Below are positions 8,981 through 19,240 of a stretch of DNA of 64,000 nucleotides, piece by piece. The notes beneath the pieces were generated by a model. The model had not been told where the DNA came from. It saw nothing but the letters and a program-made list of their open reading frames with translations, and ran no database searches. The stretch comes from an uncultured Arenicella sp. GTDB taxonomy: Bacteria > Pseudomonadota > Gammaproteobacteria > Arenicellales > Arenicellaceae. The stretch spans positions 17,296 to 81,295 of the forward strand of contig CALAKU010000024.1 in NCBI GenBank assembly GCA_937922925.1, in the 5' to 3' direction. Position 1 is the first letter of the stretch, and each line of letters starts with the position of its first letter. A program made the position numbers and the translations under genes.

Positions 8981-9041
8981 CGTTTAAGCCAAGGATTACG
9001 CCTGAGCCGAAGCTTGCGCTCAGGCCGAAGCTCGCGCCGAG
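8981..9041. repeat. Degenerate ~18-bp repeats with hairpin between convergent aruI-like and peroxiredoxin genes
   Basis: Related units gagccgaagcttgcgct / aggccgaagctcgcgcc; inverted arms gcctgagc (9000-9007)/gctcaggc (9018-9025). Confidence 0.7.
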
Positions 9042-9048
9042 AAAGAGG

Positions 9049-9699
9049 CTAGCCAGCGATGGACTTGAGTATATTCACAGCGTCTTGAGGTTCTTGGCGT
9101 TGGGTGTAATCCGACTCGACAAACGCACTTGCGATTTGCGCTTTTTGATCAACGACAAATGTGGCGGCCAGTGGTAAGTCAAATTGCCCCTCGCCATTGT
9201 GAGCCGACAAGTCGATGCCAAAACGTTCATAAATCGGTTTTAACTCTTCAGATAAAGTGAACACGATGCCGAGCTCTCTGGCGTAGGCCGAATCGACATC
9301 GCTTAGCACGTCAAAGCCCAATTCGTTTTTTTCCTGAGTGCTTAGAGAGGCATCGGGTAACTCAGGTGTGATCGCAATCAAGTTGCCACCGGCGGATTGT
9401 ATTTCGCCGAGTGCGGTTTGATAGGCCTTTAGTTCCAAATTGCAATAGGGGCACCAGCCCCCGCGATAAAAAGTAATAATCGCTGGCCCTTTTGCCAAAA
9501 AATCGCTTAATCGCCGAGTTTGCTTGCTTTGATTTACTAAGGAAAACTCTGGCAGTTGATCACCAACCTTAGGCGCATTCGCTTCCAGATTTAAGTTGAT
9601 GACAGATTGTAATGCGTCTCCCATAACGGCACGGATGTCGTCAGGAATGTTTTTGGCTGAGTTTTGTTTGATTTGCTTGAGTTGCTCTTGCAAAGACAT
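9049..9699 (-). CDS. AhpC/TSA family peroxiredoxin-like protein
   Basis: FYRGGWCPYCNLELKAYQ; start chosen at MSLQEQLKQIKQ inside the 9049-9786 ORF. Confidence 0.85.
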   Translation of the reverse strand: MSLQEQLKQIKQNSAKNIPDDIRAVMGDALQSVINLNLEANAPKVGDQLPEFSLVNQSKQTRRLSDFLAKGPAIITFYRGGWCPYCNLELKAYQTALGEIQSAGGNLIAITPELPDASLSTQEKNELGFDVLSDVDSAYARELGIVFTLSEELKPIYERFGIDLSAHNGEGQFDLPLAATFVVDQKAQIASAFVESDYTQRQEPQDAVNILKSIAG

Positions 9700-9948
9700 A
9701 AATAAGTTCTCGTTAAATGGTTTATCTAAAACGCAGTTGCTGAACAATTGATTCGAATAGCGGTTCTCTTTGACTGCTTTTAACAATAGCTATCAACACC
9801 TGCTAGACCTAAGATGATAATAGAGGTCGATGAAGTCAGGGTTAGTGGCCATGCTATTCTCAGCGCGATTACGCGAAAATTTGTTTTGTTGGTTTGTTAA
9901 GACGAGTGGTTTCGCACCGCGAGTGCTTAGAAAGAAGAGTTCGGCTAA

Positions 9949-12144
9949 ATGATGATAAAAAAAATGGTCAAATACAGTCTCGTTATACTGTTCAGTGTGT
10001 TTCTTGGAGTTGGGATATGGCTCTATCATCCTCACGCCGAGCCACCAGCGGCCACAGACTTGAGCGCCGCGGCCAATGCCTATGACGTAGAAGTAATTAG
10101 AGACAGTTGGGGAGTGCCTCATATCTATGGTAAGCGCAATGCCGATGTCGCCTTTGCGGTCGCCTACGTGAACGCGCAAGACGATTTAGAGACCATGCTC
10201 GAAACCATCGCAGCAACGCGCGGGGTTTTAGCGCGTTACCGAGGTAAGGCGGCGGCAACTACCGATTATTTAGTGGCATGGATGGATGTTCATGGCACGG
10301 TGGCTCGGCGCTATGAGCGCGACGTTCCCGCTGATGTAAAGGCTTATGTTAAAGCCTATGCCGACGGTTTGAACGTTTTCGCCAGCCAATACCCCGAAAA
10401 AATTTGGCCCGGGCTTGCGCCGTTCACTGAACAAGATGTGATTGCCGGCTTTGTGTTTAAAACTCCCTTTTTCTATGGCTTAGATAAAACGCTGCTAGAG
10501 CTATTCGGCGATGAACGCGAAACCCGTATCGCGCTGACACCGAGTGATCAAGCTGCTGCTTGGACGGCAACCAGCGAACCGCAAGCCGAGGTTGGTTCGA
10601 ATGCAATTGCGGTTGCGCCCCATCGGTCGGGCGATCAGAAAACTCGTTTGCTGATTAACTCGCATCAGCCAATGAGCGGCCCAGTAGCCTGGTGGGAGGC
10701 GCATCTAGTGTCGGAGGAGGGCATGAATATGACCGGGGGATTGTTTGCCGCGACACCAATCGTTCTGCATGGTTTTAATCAACATTTAGCATGGGCAAAC
10801 ACGGTCAGCGAACAAGATCTGGTCGACGTGTATCCGCTCAGTGTTAACCCAAGCAATAAATCCCAATATCGGCTTGACGGGCAATGGCTAGACTTTGAAG
10901 AGCGCAGCGTCACTATTAAGGTGAAGCTATGGGGGCCGTTTGCGTATCCCGCCAAGCGTAAAGTGCTACACAGCCGCCATGGGCCGGTTATTCAAAGTAA
11001 GCATGGAACCTATGCAGTGCGTTATGCCGGCATGGGCGAGATTCGCCAATTTGAGCAATATTATCGGCTCAACCATACGTCCAACTTGGATGAGTTTATG
11101 CAGGTAATGAGCATGAATGCCTTGCCGAGTATTAATTATGTTTACGCAGACAAAGATGGTCGTACCGCGCTGATCCATAATGGCCAATACCCCGATCGAA
11201 ACCCCGCATGGGATTGGAGCGCTGATATGCCTGGCGATACGTCAGCCGTTATTTGGCAAGGCTATCGACCATTCTCGCAAGTCCCGAGGCTGATTGATCC
11301 CAAAAGCGGGGTGCTCTATAACGCCAACAATACGGTGTTTATTTCCACCGATGGCGACGACAATTTAAAGCCAGAGGACTTCCCCACGTCGATGGGCCTG
11401 CAAACCAATCAAACTAATCGAGCAATGCGCTTGCAAGAATTATTACCTGAATTTTCTGTTATCGGGCGGCAGGAACTCGAGGCGATCAAATTCGACACTC
11501 AATACTCGGATCGCTCGAAAGCGGCTAAGGTCGTGAGTACCGTTTTGGCTCACGAATGGAAAGACGAAGACAAATATAAAAGCGCGGTAGCGCATCTAAA
11601 AAAGTGGGATAGAAACATGCGCGCCGACAGCCGCACCGCGGCGTTGGGAGGCTTGACGGTGTTACCAAAGGTCACGCAAAAGTACACAGGCATAAAAGCC
11701 CCGGCGCCGATTGACGCATTTCGCAACGCCGTTGACTATTTACTAAAACATCATGGGCGGCTTGATGTGCCTTGGGGCGAGGTCAATCGCTTGGTGCGAG
11801 GCGACTTTGATTTCCCAGTCGACGGCGGCTCAGATATCTTGCGCGCGATTTATCCAAAAGAATTAGGCGACGACGGCCGGCTTATCGCTAACGCTGGTGA
11901 TACCTGGATGGCGATTGTTGAATGGGATCAAAACGGTGAGATGTCGGCTGATGTAGTTCATCAATTCGGGAGTTCGTATTCTGACCAATACTCCAAGCAC
12001 TATAACGATCAGGCCGTCCTGTTTGTACAAAAAAAATGGCGGCCCGCGTTACGAGAGCGAGCTGCCATTGAGTTGGATGCGATATGCCGTTACCGTCTAG
12101 GTAAGCATGCGAGCGATGTTGATCTGCAAAGAAAATGCGGGTAG
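9949..12144 (+). CDS. Penicillin acylase family (Ntn-hydrolase) protein
   Basis: DSWGVPHIYGKRNADVAFAVAYVNAQDD; autoprocessing-type GSNAIAVAPHRS; HGFNQHLAWANTVS. Confidence 0.92.
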   Translation: MMIKKMVKYSLVILFSVFLGVGIWLYHPHAEPPAATDLSAAANAYDVEVIRDSWGVPHIYGKRNADVAFAVAYVNAQDDLETMLETIAATRGVLARYRGKAAATTDYLVAWMDVHGTVARRYERDVPADVKAYVKAYADGLNVFASQYPEKIWPGLAPFTEQDVIAGFVFKTPFFYGLDKTLLELFGDERETRIALTPSDQAAAWTATSEPQAEVGSNAIAVAPHRSGDQKTRLLINSHQPMSGPVAWWEAHLVSEEGMNMTGGLFAATPIVLHGFNQHLAWANTVSEQDLVDVYPLSVNPSNKSQYRLDGQWLDFEERSVTIKVKLWGPFAYPAKRKVLHSRHGPVIQSKHGTYAVRYAGMGEIRQFEQYYRLNHTSNLDEFMQVMSMNALPSINYVYADKDGRTALIHNGQYPDRNPAWDWSADMPGDTSAVIWQGYRPFSQVPRLIDPKSGVLYNANNTVFISTDGDDNLKPEDFPTSMGLQTNQTNRAMRLQELLPEFSVIGRQELEAIKFDTQYSDRSKAAKVVSTVLAHEWKDEDKYKSAVAHLKKWDRNMRADSRTAALGGLTVLPKVTQKYTGIKAPAPIDAFRNAVDYLLKHHGRLDVPWGEVNRLVRGDFDFPVDGGSDILRAIYPKELGDDGRLIANAGDTWMAIVEWDQNGEMSADVVHQFGSSYSDQYSKHYNDQAVLFVQKKWRPALRERAAIELDAICRYRLGKHASDVDLQRKCG

Positions 12145-12181
12145 CGAAGGCTTTGTACCGACGGTATTCAGAGTAATCATA

Positions 12182-12211
12182 AGGGCTGTAAATTACAGCC
12201 CTCATGTTTTT
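12182..12211 (+). terminator. Rho-independent-like terminator after the acylase gene, possibly bidirectional
   Basis: agggctgta aat tacagccct followed by catgttttt. Confidence 0.7.
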
Positions 12212-12226
12212 GTCGGCGAATAAAAC

Positions 12227-12631
12227 CTATCCCATGGTATCCAATTCGCACGAACATTCCGTGCCAGTACCTGGGTCACTCTCAGTAACATTGCACAATT
12301 CAGCGCCCATGTCGTTTGCCTCAAACTCACAAGCCGCTTGGCAATTGTCGGCGTTTGCACGATTACCTGCTAGCGGGCCACCAAGCGTTGTATCGGTGGT
12401 ACACATTTCAGCCGCGGGTGTCGTAGTAGGCGCTGGAGTCGTTGTCGGAGCAGCCGTTGTGGTTGGATCGTCATCCGGCATCGACGTTTGCGCATGCGCT
12501 GGAAGGGCAACAGCGTTCAGCACCGGTTTACTCCATACTGGAGTGAGTAGACCCGCGGCACTCAAGCCGAGTAAGCGCCGACGTAGTTTGTCGCGTTTTA
12601 TCGGTGACACATCATGTTTACTTGTCTTCAT
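12227..12631 (-). CDS. Small secreted Cys-rich protein with twin-arginine-like leader and Thr/Pro repeat linker
   Basis: KRDKLRRRLLGLSAAGLLTPVWSKPVLNAVALPAHAQTS then PTTTAAPTTTPAPTTTPA and Cys-rich tail; start at MKTSKHD. Confidence 0.75.
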   Translation of the reverse strand: MKTSKHDVSPIKRDKLRRRLLGLSAAGLLTPVWSKPVLNAVALPAHAQTSMPDDDPTTTAAPTTTPAPTTTPAAEMCTTDTTLGGPLAGNRANADNCQAACEFEANDMGAELCNVTESDPGTGTECSCELDTMG

Positions 12632-12658
12632 AATATCCTCGTTCATTATGCGGCCCGC

Positions 12659-15600
12659 CTAACTGTCTGAATCGTCAAGTAACAATAGCTGAATGATCGA
12701 CGGTATCGTATTAATACGACGGTCAACCGAGTCAGGTACATTGTTTTGATTGTTGTCGGTATCGGCAACCCCAGGGTTTGACCCAAACTCAAACTCTTCA
12801 AAGTTTGTGAATCCGTCACGGTCTAGATCGCCATCACGATCCAGCGAATTACGCGGGTTCAGCCCATTGGCGGTTTCAAAATCGTTGGGCATACCGTCGC
12901 CATCAATGTCGTCGTCGCACACGTCGCCTATGCCGTCGCCTTCAAAATCCATTTGATCGGGGTTGGGGTTCACAATGCAATTGTCTTCGTCGTTTGGTAC
13001 GCCATCAAAGTCGTTATCCGTGACTTCGATCGCACCGGCGTCAAATAAATCGCCTTGCGGGCGTTCAAAACCTCGCTGATCCACCAAGGTACCTTGCTCG
13101 GGGCCTTCGCCATCAAATTCCAAGAAGACGCTGGGAAAGAGTTCGGTTTCGGCGCGCGCATCAACCGCAACGCTGCCTTGCAATAAATCGTGTGATAAAC
13201 CGCAAGTTGGGCCTTCAATTCCTAATTGTGGTTCAACGCAGCCATTGTCTGTGAGAAGCCCAAGATTAATGCTGTCCGACAAAGTGATACCCGACCCCAA
13301 AGCACAGCTTTCGTTGTCGGTGAAGTTTCCTGCAGCAAAATCAATTGAAGAAGGGTTAGCGCAGGCAATGCCTGAATCGCCGCTAATGATGCTGTCATAG
13401 ACCTCCAGCTGACTCCTAGGCACGCCTGGGCCTCCAAGATTATTGTCGAAACCTGGCAGCTGCCCCGAGAATAACGCGGAGCCTACGGTAGGAAAAGATT
13501 CTCGAGGTATCTCTCCATCGTCAATAGCGATGTTTGCAATGTCGCTTGCGCCTTTGCCTTGTGGCCCAGTATCTAAGAGAAACCCTAATACCGACGAGCT
13601 ATTGTTAGCTACTGTTATGTTATTGGTCTCGGCAAAACCAAAATTGGCTAGGCCGCCGCCAACACCGAAGAAGGTGCCACTACCGGGAACCGGATCGCCT
13701 ATTGAACCAAAACCGATTACGTCCTCAATTGGTTGAATGTAGGTCGCCGAATTCGCGCTAATCGTCGTATTCTGCATGCCTAAAAAGCCAACATTCATTA
13801 GGGCTCCGCCCGAGCCATTGATTCGAAACCCAGCGCTTGGGACGCCGTCAACGGGCTCGCCGAATGGGCTCTGTTCAGGTATTGGTTCCGCGAATGGACT
13901 ATCTAATTCAAATAGGGCTGTGTTGCCGCTGAACGAACTCTGATCCATCGAGATCTCGCCGCCGTTGAGGATGGCACCACCATTACCGCCAACCCTGCCA
14001 AACGTCATGGTCGCTGAATTTTCTATAAAGCTGGTGTTGCGAATAACCATAAATGTGCCAGCATTGAAAATTGCGCCGCCCTCGCCTTGGCCGATGATTT
14101 CCCCTTCAAATGGTGTTCCAGAAGAGGTATCTCTTTCATCAAAAGGTCGAGCAAAAACCGAGCTTTCGAAGTCGGCGCGTGCTGAGTTGCCAACGAATTG
14201 AGAATCACTGATTCGAAAAAACGTACGGCCGTTTCGGTTATTGGAACTGATCGCCCCACCGTTTACGGCTCGATTATTGGTGAATAATGAGCTTTGAATG
14301 AATACATCACCAAAGTTCGCTGCGATCGCCCCACCACTGCCAAAATTAGCCGACCCGTCTGGAATGCCGATAAAACCAAAACTTTGATCGTTTAATACTT
14401 GGTTATCGTTCGCCGATGCCAACACTATATCGAATTGACCACTGAGAAAATCGGGTGTGCTGACTTGATTATCATCAAAGGTGACCTCATTTAGAGTAAG
14501 CTCGGCAAAGGAGCTAAAGCGCCCTTGCGCGGTGTCTTGTGGCTCGGCAAGGCTATTCACCAAAAAACCTTCGGGATCACCAACCAAAATAGATCCGCCG
14601 TTGATAAAGCCCGCGCCGCCGGTCAGGGTCACCTGACTCATCGTCACTTCGGCATTTCTACCTACATTCAGATGGCGCCCAGAACCGACGCTGTCAATCG
14701 TAAACTCTTCACCACTGATTACTAAATTCGGCCGTTCTAAATCTGGGTTTTCAGGGTTACGAGTGTCGCTGGCTCTGTTAAACGCAACTGGGCCTACTCC
14801 GGGCAATTCAAAATCTTGCTCAATTTGCGTAAAAGTCGTTCCCTGTTCTGATTCGTTGTAGCAGGCAACCGCGGCATGAAATTCATAGCTATCGCCGACA
14901 AAGAGAGGGCTTGTGGCGCAATCGAGAATCGGGCGTTCGAATGCACCGACATCAGGCAAACCAGCCGTTGAACGTAATAGCTCGCGCTGATCCACGGTTT
15001 CTGCGCCGGTACCAAAACCGGTGTTAATAGCGATGCTGTCTTCCTGCAGCGCCAGAGTGCTGACACAACGACTACCAAAAACACCATCTATGGGCGTTAC
15101 GCAGCCATTGTCCAAGGGGAAATCTTGCAGTCTTAGCTCGTCTTCAGAGACAACATTGTTCTCAGCAACACCGCACGAAGCGTCAGTGGCAAAGCTGTTT
15201 TGAGACGTGGTTGAGAGGCTAGAAATGAAACACAATGGTTGAGAACCGCTTCCCGAATAAATATTGTTTTGCAGAGTCACCGTAGTCGAAGGGCCACCAA
15301 CTTGGGCCGTATCAACTTGGTCGTCATTCACCACTCCTGTGGCAATAGACAGTGTCGATGACGGGCTCGCTCCAAACGTCAACCTGCTTTGGGTTTCGGT
15401 TTTAAACTCAAACACAACATTGGCTCGATTCTGGCTGAACGTATTATGGTTCAATAGAACGGTGTAGGCTTCGCTGCCATTTTGAGCCGAATCCGACGTG
15501 GGCAAGTCTGGAGAAACGATGCCCACATTGGCGTAAGACACAGCACCACCGACGGTGGAAGAGTTGGCGAAAAAAGTATTGTTTTGCAGCTCGAGATCAC

Positions 15601-16531
15601 TTTCAGCATGGATCGCACCGCCGTAACCCTGGCTGTTGCTACTCGTACGGTTAAAAGTAAAACTACTTCGATTGACGGTCAGAGACCCTCTAGACTGCCG
15701 GACTGCGCCACCAAAGTTATCTGAGGTATTGTTGGCAAATTCGGTATTTGTAATGACAGTCCATTCATCGGTTTGCGCATTGATCGCGCCACCTTCGTCG
15801 GATCGGTTGGCAAAGAAAAACGAGTCAGCAATTTCAAGTTCGCCTCGCGAGTCGATGGCGCCGCCGCCATCGTTGGACTGGTTGCCGACAAACGAGCTGC
15901 CTTGCACAAGTAGCCTGCCTCTACTGAACACAGCGCCGCCTTGTTCGGCACCTCGAATCCCCGAAAAACTGCTAGAAACGAGCGTCAGTTGTGTGCCCTC
16001 GCTAACAAAAATAGCGCCACCATAGTCGTCAGGAATGAAGGGCAACTCCACCACAAGTGCCGATTCTGCTGCGGACTTAGTATTATTTGCAACGATAGGT
16101 CGGATTAGTCGATTCCGACTACTAAAGCCAAGATTACGAATCGTGACCGTAAGGGCGGCGGGTTCGGCCATGCCGTCAATCAATTCTCGAGTATCGTCTT
16201 GTGGAGGTTCCTGTTCCATTTCTTCGCCAATGACAAAATGTCGATTTCCAAAGGTTTGAATCACCACGTTGCGATCTTCGCCACCATCGATGGTAATGCT
16301 CTTATCGATAAAAATTTGGCGGTTTAAGACAATCGGCTGCAATGGATTGGCAAGATCAAAAACGATGGTGTCGCCGTCTTCGGCACTCTCAATCGCCGAA
16401 GGCAAGGAGCCCATTCCATCGCCAAAGGGTTGAGTTACCGTGAAAGTCTCGGCGTTGGCAATCGAGCTGAAAGCGAATAGAAGGGCACTGCATGAGGCCA
16501 CCAACCAGCCTCGTGTGAAGATAGAAATCAT
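12659..16531 (-). CDS. Very large secreted right-handed beta-helix (choice-of-anchor/polymorphic-outer-membrane-like) protein with C-terminal thrombospondin type-3-like Ca-binding segment
   Basis: Signal peptide MISIFTRGWLVASCSALLFAFSSIANA; repeated GGAI/NNSS beta-helix rungs; DNDFDGVPNDEDNCIVNPNPDQMDFEGDGIGDVCDDDIDGDGMPNDFE. Confidence 0.88.
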   Translation of the reverse strand: MISIFTRGWLVASCSALLFAFSSIANAETFTVTQPFGDGMGSLPSAIESAEDGDTIVFDLANPLQPIVLNRQIFIDKSITIDGGEDRNVVIQTFGNRHFVIGEEMEQEPPQDDTRELIDGMAEPAALTVTIRNLGFSSRNRLIRPIVANNTKSAAESALVVELPFIPDDYGGAIFVSEGTQLTLVSSSFSGIRGAEQGGAVFSRGRLLVQGSSFVGNQSNDGGGAIDSRGELEIADSFFFANRSDEGGAINAQTDEWTVITNTEFANNTSDNFGGAVRQSRGSLTVNRSSFTFNRTSSNSQGYGGAIHAESDLELQNNTFFANSSTVGGAVSYANVGIVSPDLPTSDSAQNGSEAYTVLLNHNTFSQNRANVVFEFKTETQSRLTFGASPSSTLSIATGVVNDDQVDTAQVGGPSTTVTLQNNIYSGSGSQPLCFISSLSTTSQNSFATDASCGVAENNVVSEDELRLQDFPLDNGCVTPIDGVFGSRCVSTLALQEDSIAINTGFGTGAETVDQRELLRSTAGLPDVGAFERPILDCATSPLFVGDSYEFHAAVACYNESEQGTTFTQIEQDFELPGVGPVAFNRASDTRNPENPDLERPNLVISGEEFTIDSVGSGRHLNVGRNAEVTMSQVTLTGGAGFINGGSILVGDPEGFLVNSLAEPQDTAQGRFSSFAELTLNEVTFDDNQVSTPDFLSGQFDIVLASANDNQVLNDQSFGFIGIPDGSANFGSGGAIAANFGDVFIQSSLFTNNRAVNGGAISSNNRNGRTFFRISDSQFVGNSARADFESSVFARPFDERDTSSGTPFEGEIIGQGEGGAIFNAGTFMVIRNTSFIENSATMTFGRVGGNGGAILNGGEISMDQSSFSGNTALFELDSPFAEPIPEQSPFGEPVDGVPSAGFRINGSGGALMNVGFLGMQNTTISANSATYIQPIEDVIGFGSIGDPVPGSGTFFGVGGGLANFGFAETNNITVANNSSSVLGFLLDTGPQGKGASDIANIAIDDGEIPRESFPTVGSALFSGQLPGFDNNLGGPGVPRSQLEVYDSIISGDSGIACANPSSIDFAAGNFTDNESCALGSGITLSDSINLGLLTDNGCVEPQLGIEGPTCGLSHDLLQGSVAVDARAETELFPSVFLEFDGEGPEQGTLVDQRGFERPQGDLFDAGAIEVTDNDFDGVPNDEDNCIVNPNPDQMDFEGDGIGDVCDDDIDGDGMPNDFETANGLNPRNSLDRDGDLDRDGFTNFEEFEFGSNPGVADTDNNQNNVPDSVDRRINTIPSIIQLLLLDDSDS

Positions 16532-16558
16532 TGTTATACCACCCGTTATTGTGAGTCT

Positions 16559-16575
16559 TAGGCTTAGTAAGCCTA
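16559..16575. promoter_or_regulatory. Palindrome taggctta-g-taagccta upstream of the beta-helix gene
   Basis: Perfect 8-bp arms around one base. Confidence 0.55.
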
Positions 16576-16620
16576 TATATCCGCTTACCATAATAACCTT
16601 AACTCAGGCGGCGCTTCATC

Positions 16621-16650
16621 AGACCAAAGTCCAATAACAGGACTTTAGTC
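16621..16650. promoter_or_regulatory. Imperfect palindrome agac-c-aaagtcc-aataaca-ggacttt-a-gtct
   Basis: Arms aaagtcc (16626-16632)/ggacttt (16640-16646) plus outer agac/gtct. Confidence 0.55.
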
Positions 16651-16700
16651 TAATAGTAAAACAATGCAAATTACGGTGTTTGGGGCGCTTTATCCATTTG

Positions 16701-17903
16701 CTAGCTGAGCTTGCTAACAACCTTTATCTCGTTTTCGAGTGTCCTGTGGACGGGGCAGCGATCGGCTATTTCAAGCATTCTTTGGCGCTGCGCGTCTTCT
16801 AGGTCTCCTTGAATATTGATGAGGCGCGTCAGGACATCTATTTTACCGTCAGTTTTCTCGCAATCTTCGCAATCCGAAGCATGAATCCGTGAGTGCTGCA
16901 CATCCACTTTGACTGAATCGACATTCAGCTTTTTGTGGCGAGCGTACATATTCAGTGTCATCGCGGTACAGGTGCCCAGTGCGGCCCCCAAAAAATCATA
17001 GGGCGTTGGGCCTAAATCTTTGCCGCCATAGCTCTTGGGTTCGTCGGCAATAAAGTGATGGCGCCCGGCTTGAACAGCGGTTAAAAAGCCATTGTTGGTT
17101 GCTGCCTCACTCACTACGCCGTCGACCGAGTCTTCGGTTTCTCTAAAATCAATGTATTTTAGGCACCAAGCCGATAACACATCAGCGGCGTATTGGGCGT
17201 CTTCGGTTTTCTGTAATAGGTGATCGGCATCGTCAAGCGTCACAAAGCTCTTGGGGTGCAAGGCTCGCGAGAAAATTTTAGCGGCTTCGTCGATTGATAC
17301 CGTGTCGTCAATCGGAGAATGCATCACCATAAGGGCTTTGCGCAGTTTTCGATAATCAATCGATTGGCTTTGAACGTCGCTGACAAAGCTTTGCTTGAAA
17401 GTAAAAGGGCGCCCAGCCAATTCGACTTCGGCCTCGCCGTCGTTCTCGAGCTTTGTCAGGTGAGCCTCAAGCAGATGCAATATGTGTTCAGGCTCAGAAG
17501 GCGAGCCGATGCTGGCAACCGCTTTGGCTGACTCGATTTTTTGAGACGCCGCTAAGATTGCGGTACCGCCTAAAGAGTGGCCTACTAGTAACTGCGGTGG
17601 CGCGTAATTCTGTTCAAGGAAGTTGGCTGCGTCGATTAAGTCGTCAACATTGGTCGAGAAATTGCTGTCGGAAAATGCGCCTTTGCTGCCGCCTAGGCCA
17701 GTAAAGTCGAAACGCATGGTGGCGATGCCATGCTGAGCCAGCGTCTCGCAAATAATAACGGCAGCTTTGATGCTCTTAGTGCACGTAAAACAATGCGCAA
17801 ACAAGGCAAAGGCTTTAGGCTCTCCAATATTCGGTTGGTGTAAAACGCCTGAAAGTTGTACGTTTTGTCGATTGGTAAAGCGTAGGTTAGTGTGCATGGC
17901 CAT
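16701..17903 (-). CDS. Bifunctional alpha/beta hydrolase - OsmC family fusion protein
   Basis: N-term LVGHSLGGTAILA lipase box; C-term YGGKDLGPTPYDFLGAALGTCTAMTLNMYA ... DRCPVHRTLENEIKV OsmC motifs. Confidence 0.93.
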   Translation of the reverse strand: MAMHTNLRFTNRQNVQLSGVLHQPNIGEPKAFALFAHCFTCTKSIKAAVIICETLAQHGIATMRFDFTGLGGSKGAFSDSNFSTNVDDLIDAANFLEQNYAPPQLLVGHSLGGTAILAASQKIESAKAVASIGSPSEPEHILHLLEAHLTKLENDGEAEVELAGRPFTFKQSFVSDVQSQSIDYRKLRKALMVMHSPIDDTVSIDEAAKIFSRALHPKSFVTLDDADHLLQKTEDAQYAADVLSAWCLKYIDFRETEDSVDGVVSEAATNNGFLTAVQAGRHHFIADEPKSYGGKDLGPTPYDFLGAALGTCTAMTLNMYARHKKLNVDSVKVDVQHSRIHASDCEDCEKTDGKIDVLTRLINIQGDLEDAQRQRMLEIADRCPVHRTLENEIKVVSKLS

Positions 17904-18013
17904 TCAGTTTTTATGGTGACGAGGTTGATATAGTATGACGAGATTGATTGAGACCGCCATCTTGGCTGGTCGCTTACGAACAAAATTACTTCTTACCACG
18001 ATTCTCGTAAATC

Positions 18014-19213
18014 ATGTTTAACCCGCTTTCTGCTGAGTTTACCCGCGACCCACATGCAATGTATCGTGCTTTAAGAGCCGATCCAAAGCCAGTTTACTCA
18101 CCAAAATTTAAGTTGTGGTTTTTATCTCGATACGATCATGTGTCAACGATTGCCTTGCATCCTAGTTCGGTAAGAAGCCTGGAGGGCTTGATTCCTCAAG
18201 CCGAGTTGAGGCAGCGCCAGCGCGATGCCAACTGGCACAATATGCCCTATCATGAGCGAGTCGTGCAATTTAGTTTGCTCGACAGCGATGGCCAAACCCA
18301 TCGGCGGCTCCGGGGTTTGGTGTTTGCCGAGCTAACTCACAAAAAAATGTCGACTCTGCTGCCCGCCTTAGATGCCTTTGTTGATCACTTGCTTGGAGGT
18401 CTGGCCGAGATCGGCGAATTTGATTTTGTCGGCGATTTTGCTCAACACATTCCCGGGTTTGTGATTGGTGAGTTACTCGGTATCCCTCTCGCGGATCGGC
18501 CGCAGTTACGGCGTTGGTCCGAAGACATCGTCCAATATTTTGACCTTGATCGAAGCGACGCTAAAAAACAGGTCGCCGAATCGGCCAGCGAATCGTTTTA
18601 TCATTATATTTGCGACCTGCTAAAAGAGAGCCATCATTCGAATTTACTCTCGGTAATGCATCAGGATTTCATTGATGGCAAATACAGTCTGGATGAATTG
18701 ATCTCAACGGTGATGTTGATATTAATGGCTGGGCACGGCTCGTCTATCGATATGCTCGGCAACACAATGCACCTTTTGTTGCAAAACCCAGACGCCTTGG
18801 CTCGCTTGCACAATCAACAAGGGTTTGACGATACAGCAATGCAAGAGTGTTTTCGGCTTGAACCACCGTTGCCGTTTTTTCATCGGCACATCATCGACGA
18901 TGTGGAATTGGCTGGCCAAACGTTTCCAGCAGGTACGACCTTTGGTTTGTTGTACGCGTCTGCCAATCGAGACGACGCCGTGTTCGAGAACCCCGATCAA
19001 TTGATCTTAGATCGCCATCCCAATCGACATTTGGCTTTCGGCAGAGGCGCGCATTTGTGTTTGGGTAACCACTTGGCTCGCCTAAGCATTGCTCGGGTTT
19101 TTGCGAAACTGTTTTCACGTTTCCGCCATTTTGAGTTACTTGAAGAACCGGTCCAATATCGCCCCGGCTTGTCAGTGCGCGGGCCGTTGGGCTTGTCCGT
19201 TCGTTTCACTTAG
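18014..19213 (+). CDS. Cytochrome P450
   Basis: Heme-binding AFGRGAHLCLGNHLARL; I-helix-like LILMAGHGSSIDML. Confidence 0.95.
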   Translation: MFNPLSAEFTRDPHAMYRALRADPKPVYSPKFKLWFLSRYDHVSTIALHPSSVRSLEGLIPQAELRQRQRDANWHNMPYHERVVQFSLLDSDGQTHRRLRGLVFAELTHKKMSTLLPALDAFVDHLLGGLAEIGEFDFVGDFAQHIPGFVIGELLGIPLADRPQLRRWSEDIVQYFDLDRSDAKKQVAESASESFYHYICDLLKESHHSNLLSVMHQDFIDGKYSLDELISTVMLILMAGHGSSIDMLGNTMHLLLQNPDALARLHNQQGFDDTAMQECFRLEPPLPFFHRHIIDDVELAGQTFPAGTTFGLLYASANRDDAVFENPDQLILDRHPNRHLAFGRGAHLCLGNHLARLSIARVFAKLFSRFRHFELLEEPVQYRPGLSVRGPLGLSVRFT

Positions 19214-19240
19214 GCCTATAGCTTAACCGCAGGCGAGTTA

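Noticed and set aside
8870-9052. 60-aa ORF with LRLSQGLRLSRSLRSGRSSRR repeats
   Set aside because: Overlaps the end of the aruI-like CDS and is generated by the spacer repeat/hairpin; no RBS or motif support
12204-12662. Plus-strand 152-aa ORF rich in VVVGAGVVVGAAVVVGS
   Set aside because: Antisense of the Thr/Pro linker of the Cys-rich exported protein; low-complexity artefact
13443-16259. Several antisense ORFs across the beta-helix gene
   Set aside because: The sense frame is continuous for ~1300 aa with clear beta-helix periodicity; antisense ORFs show no family motifs
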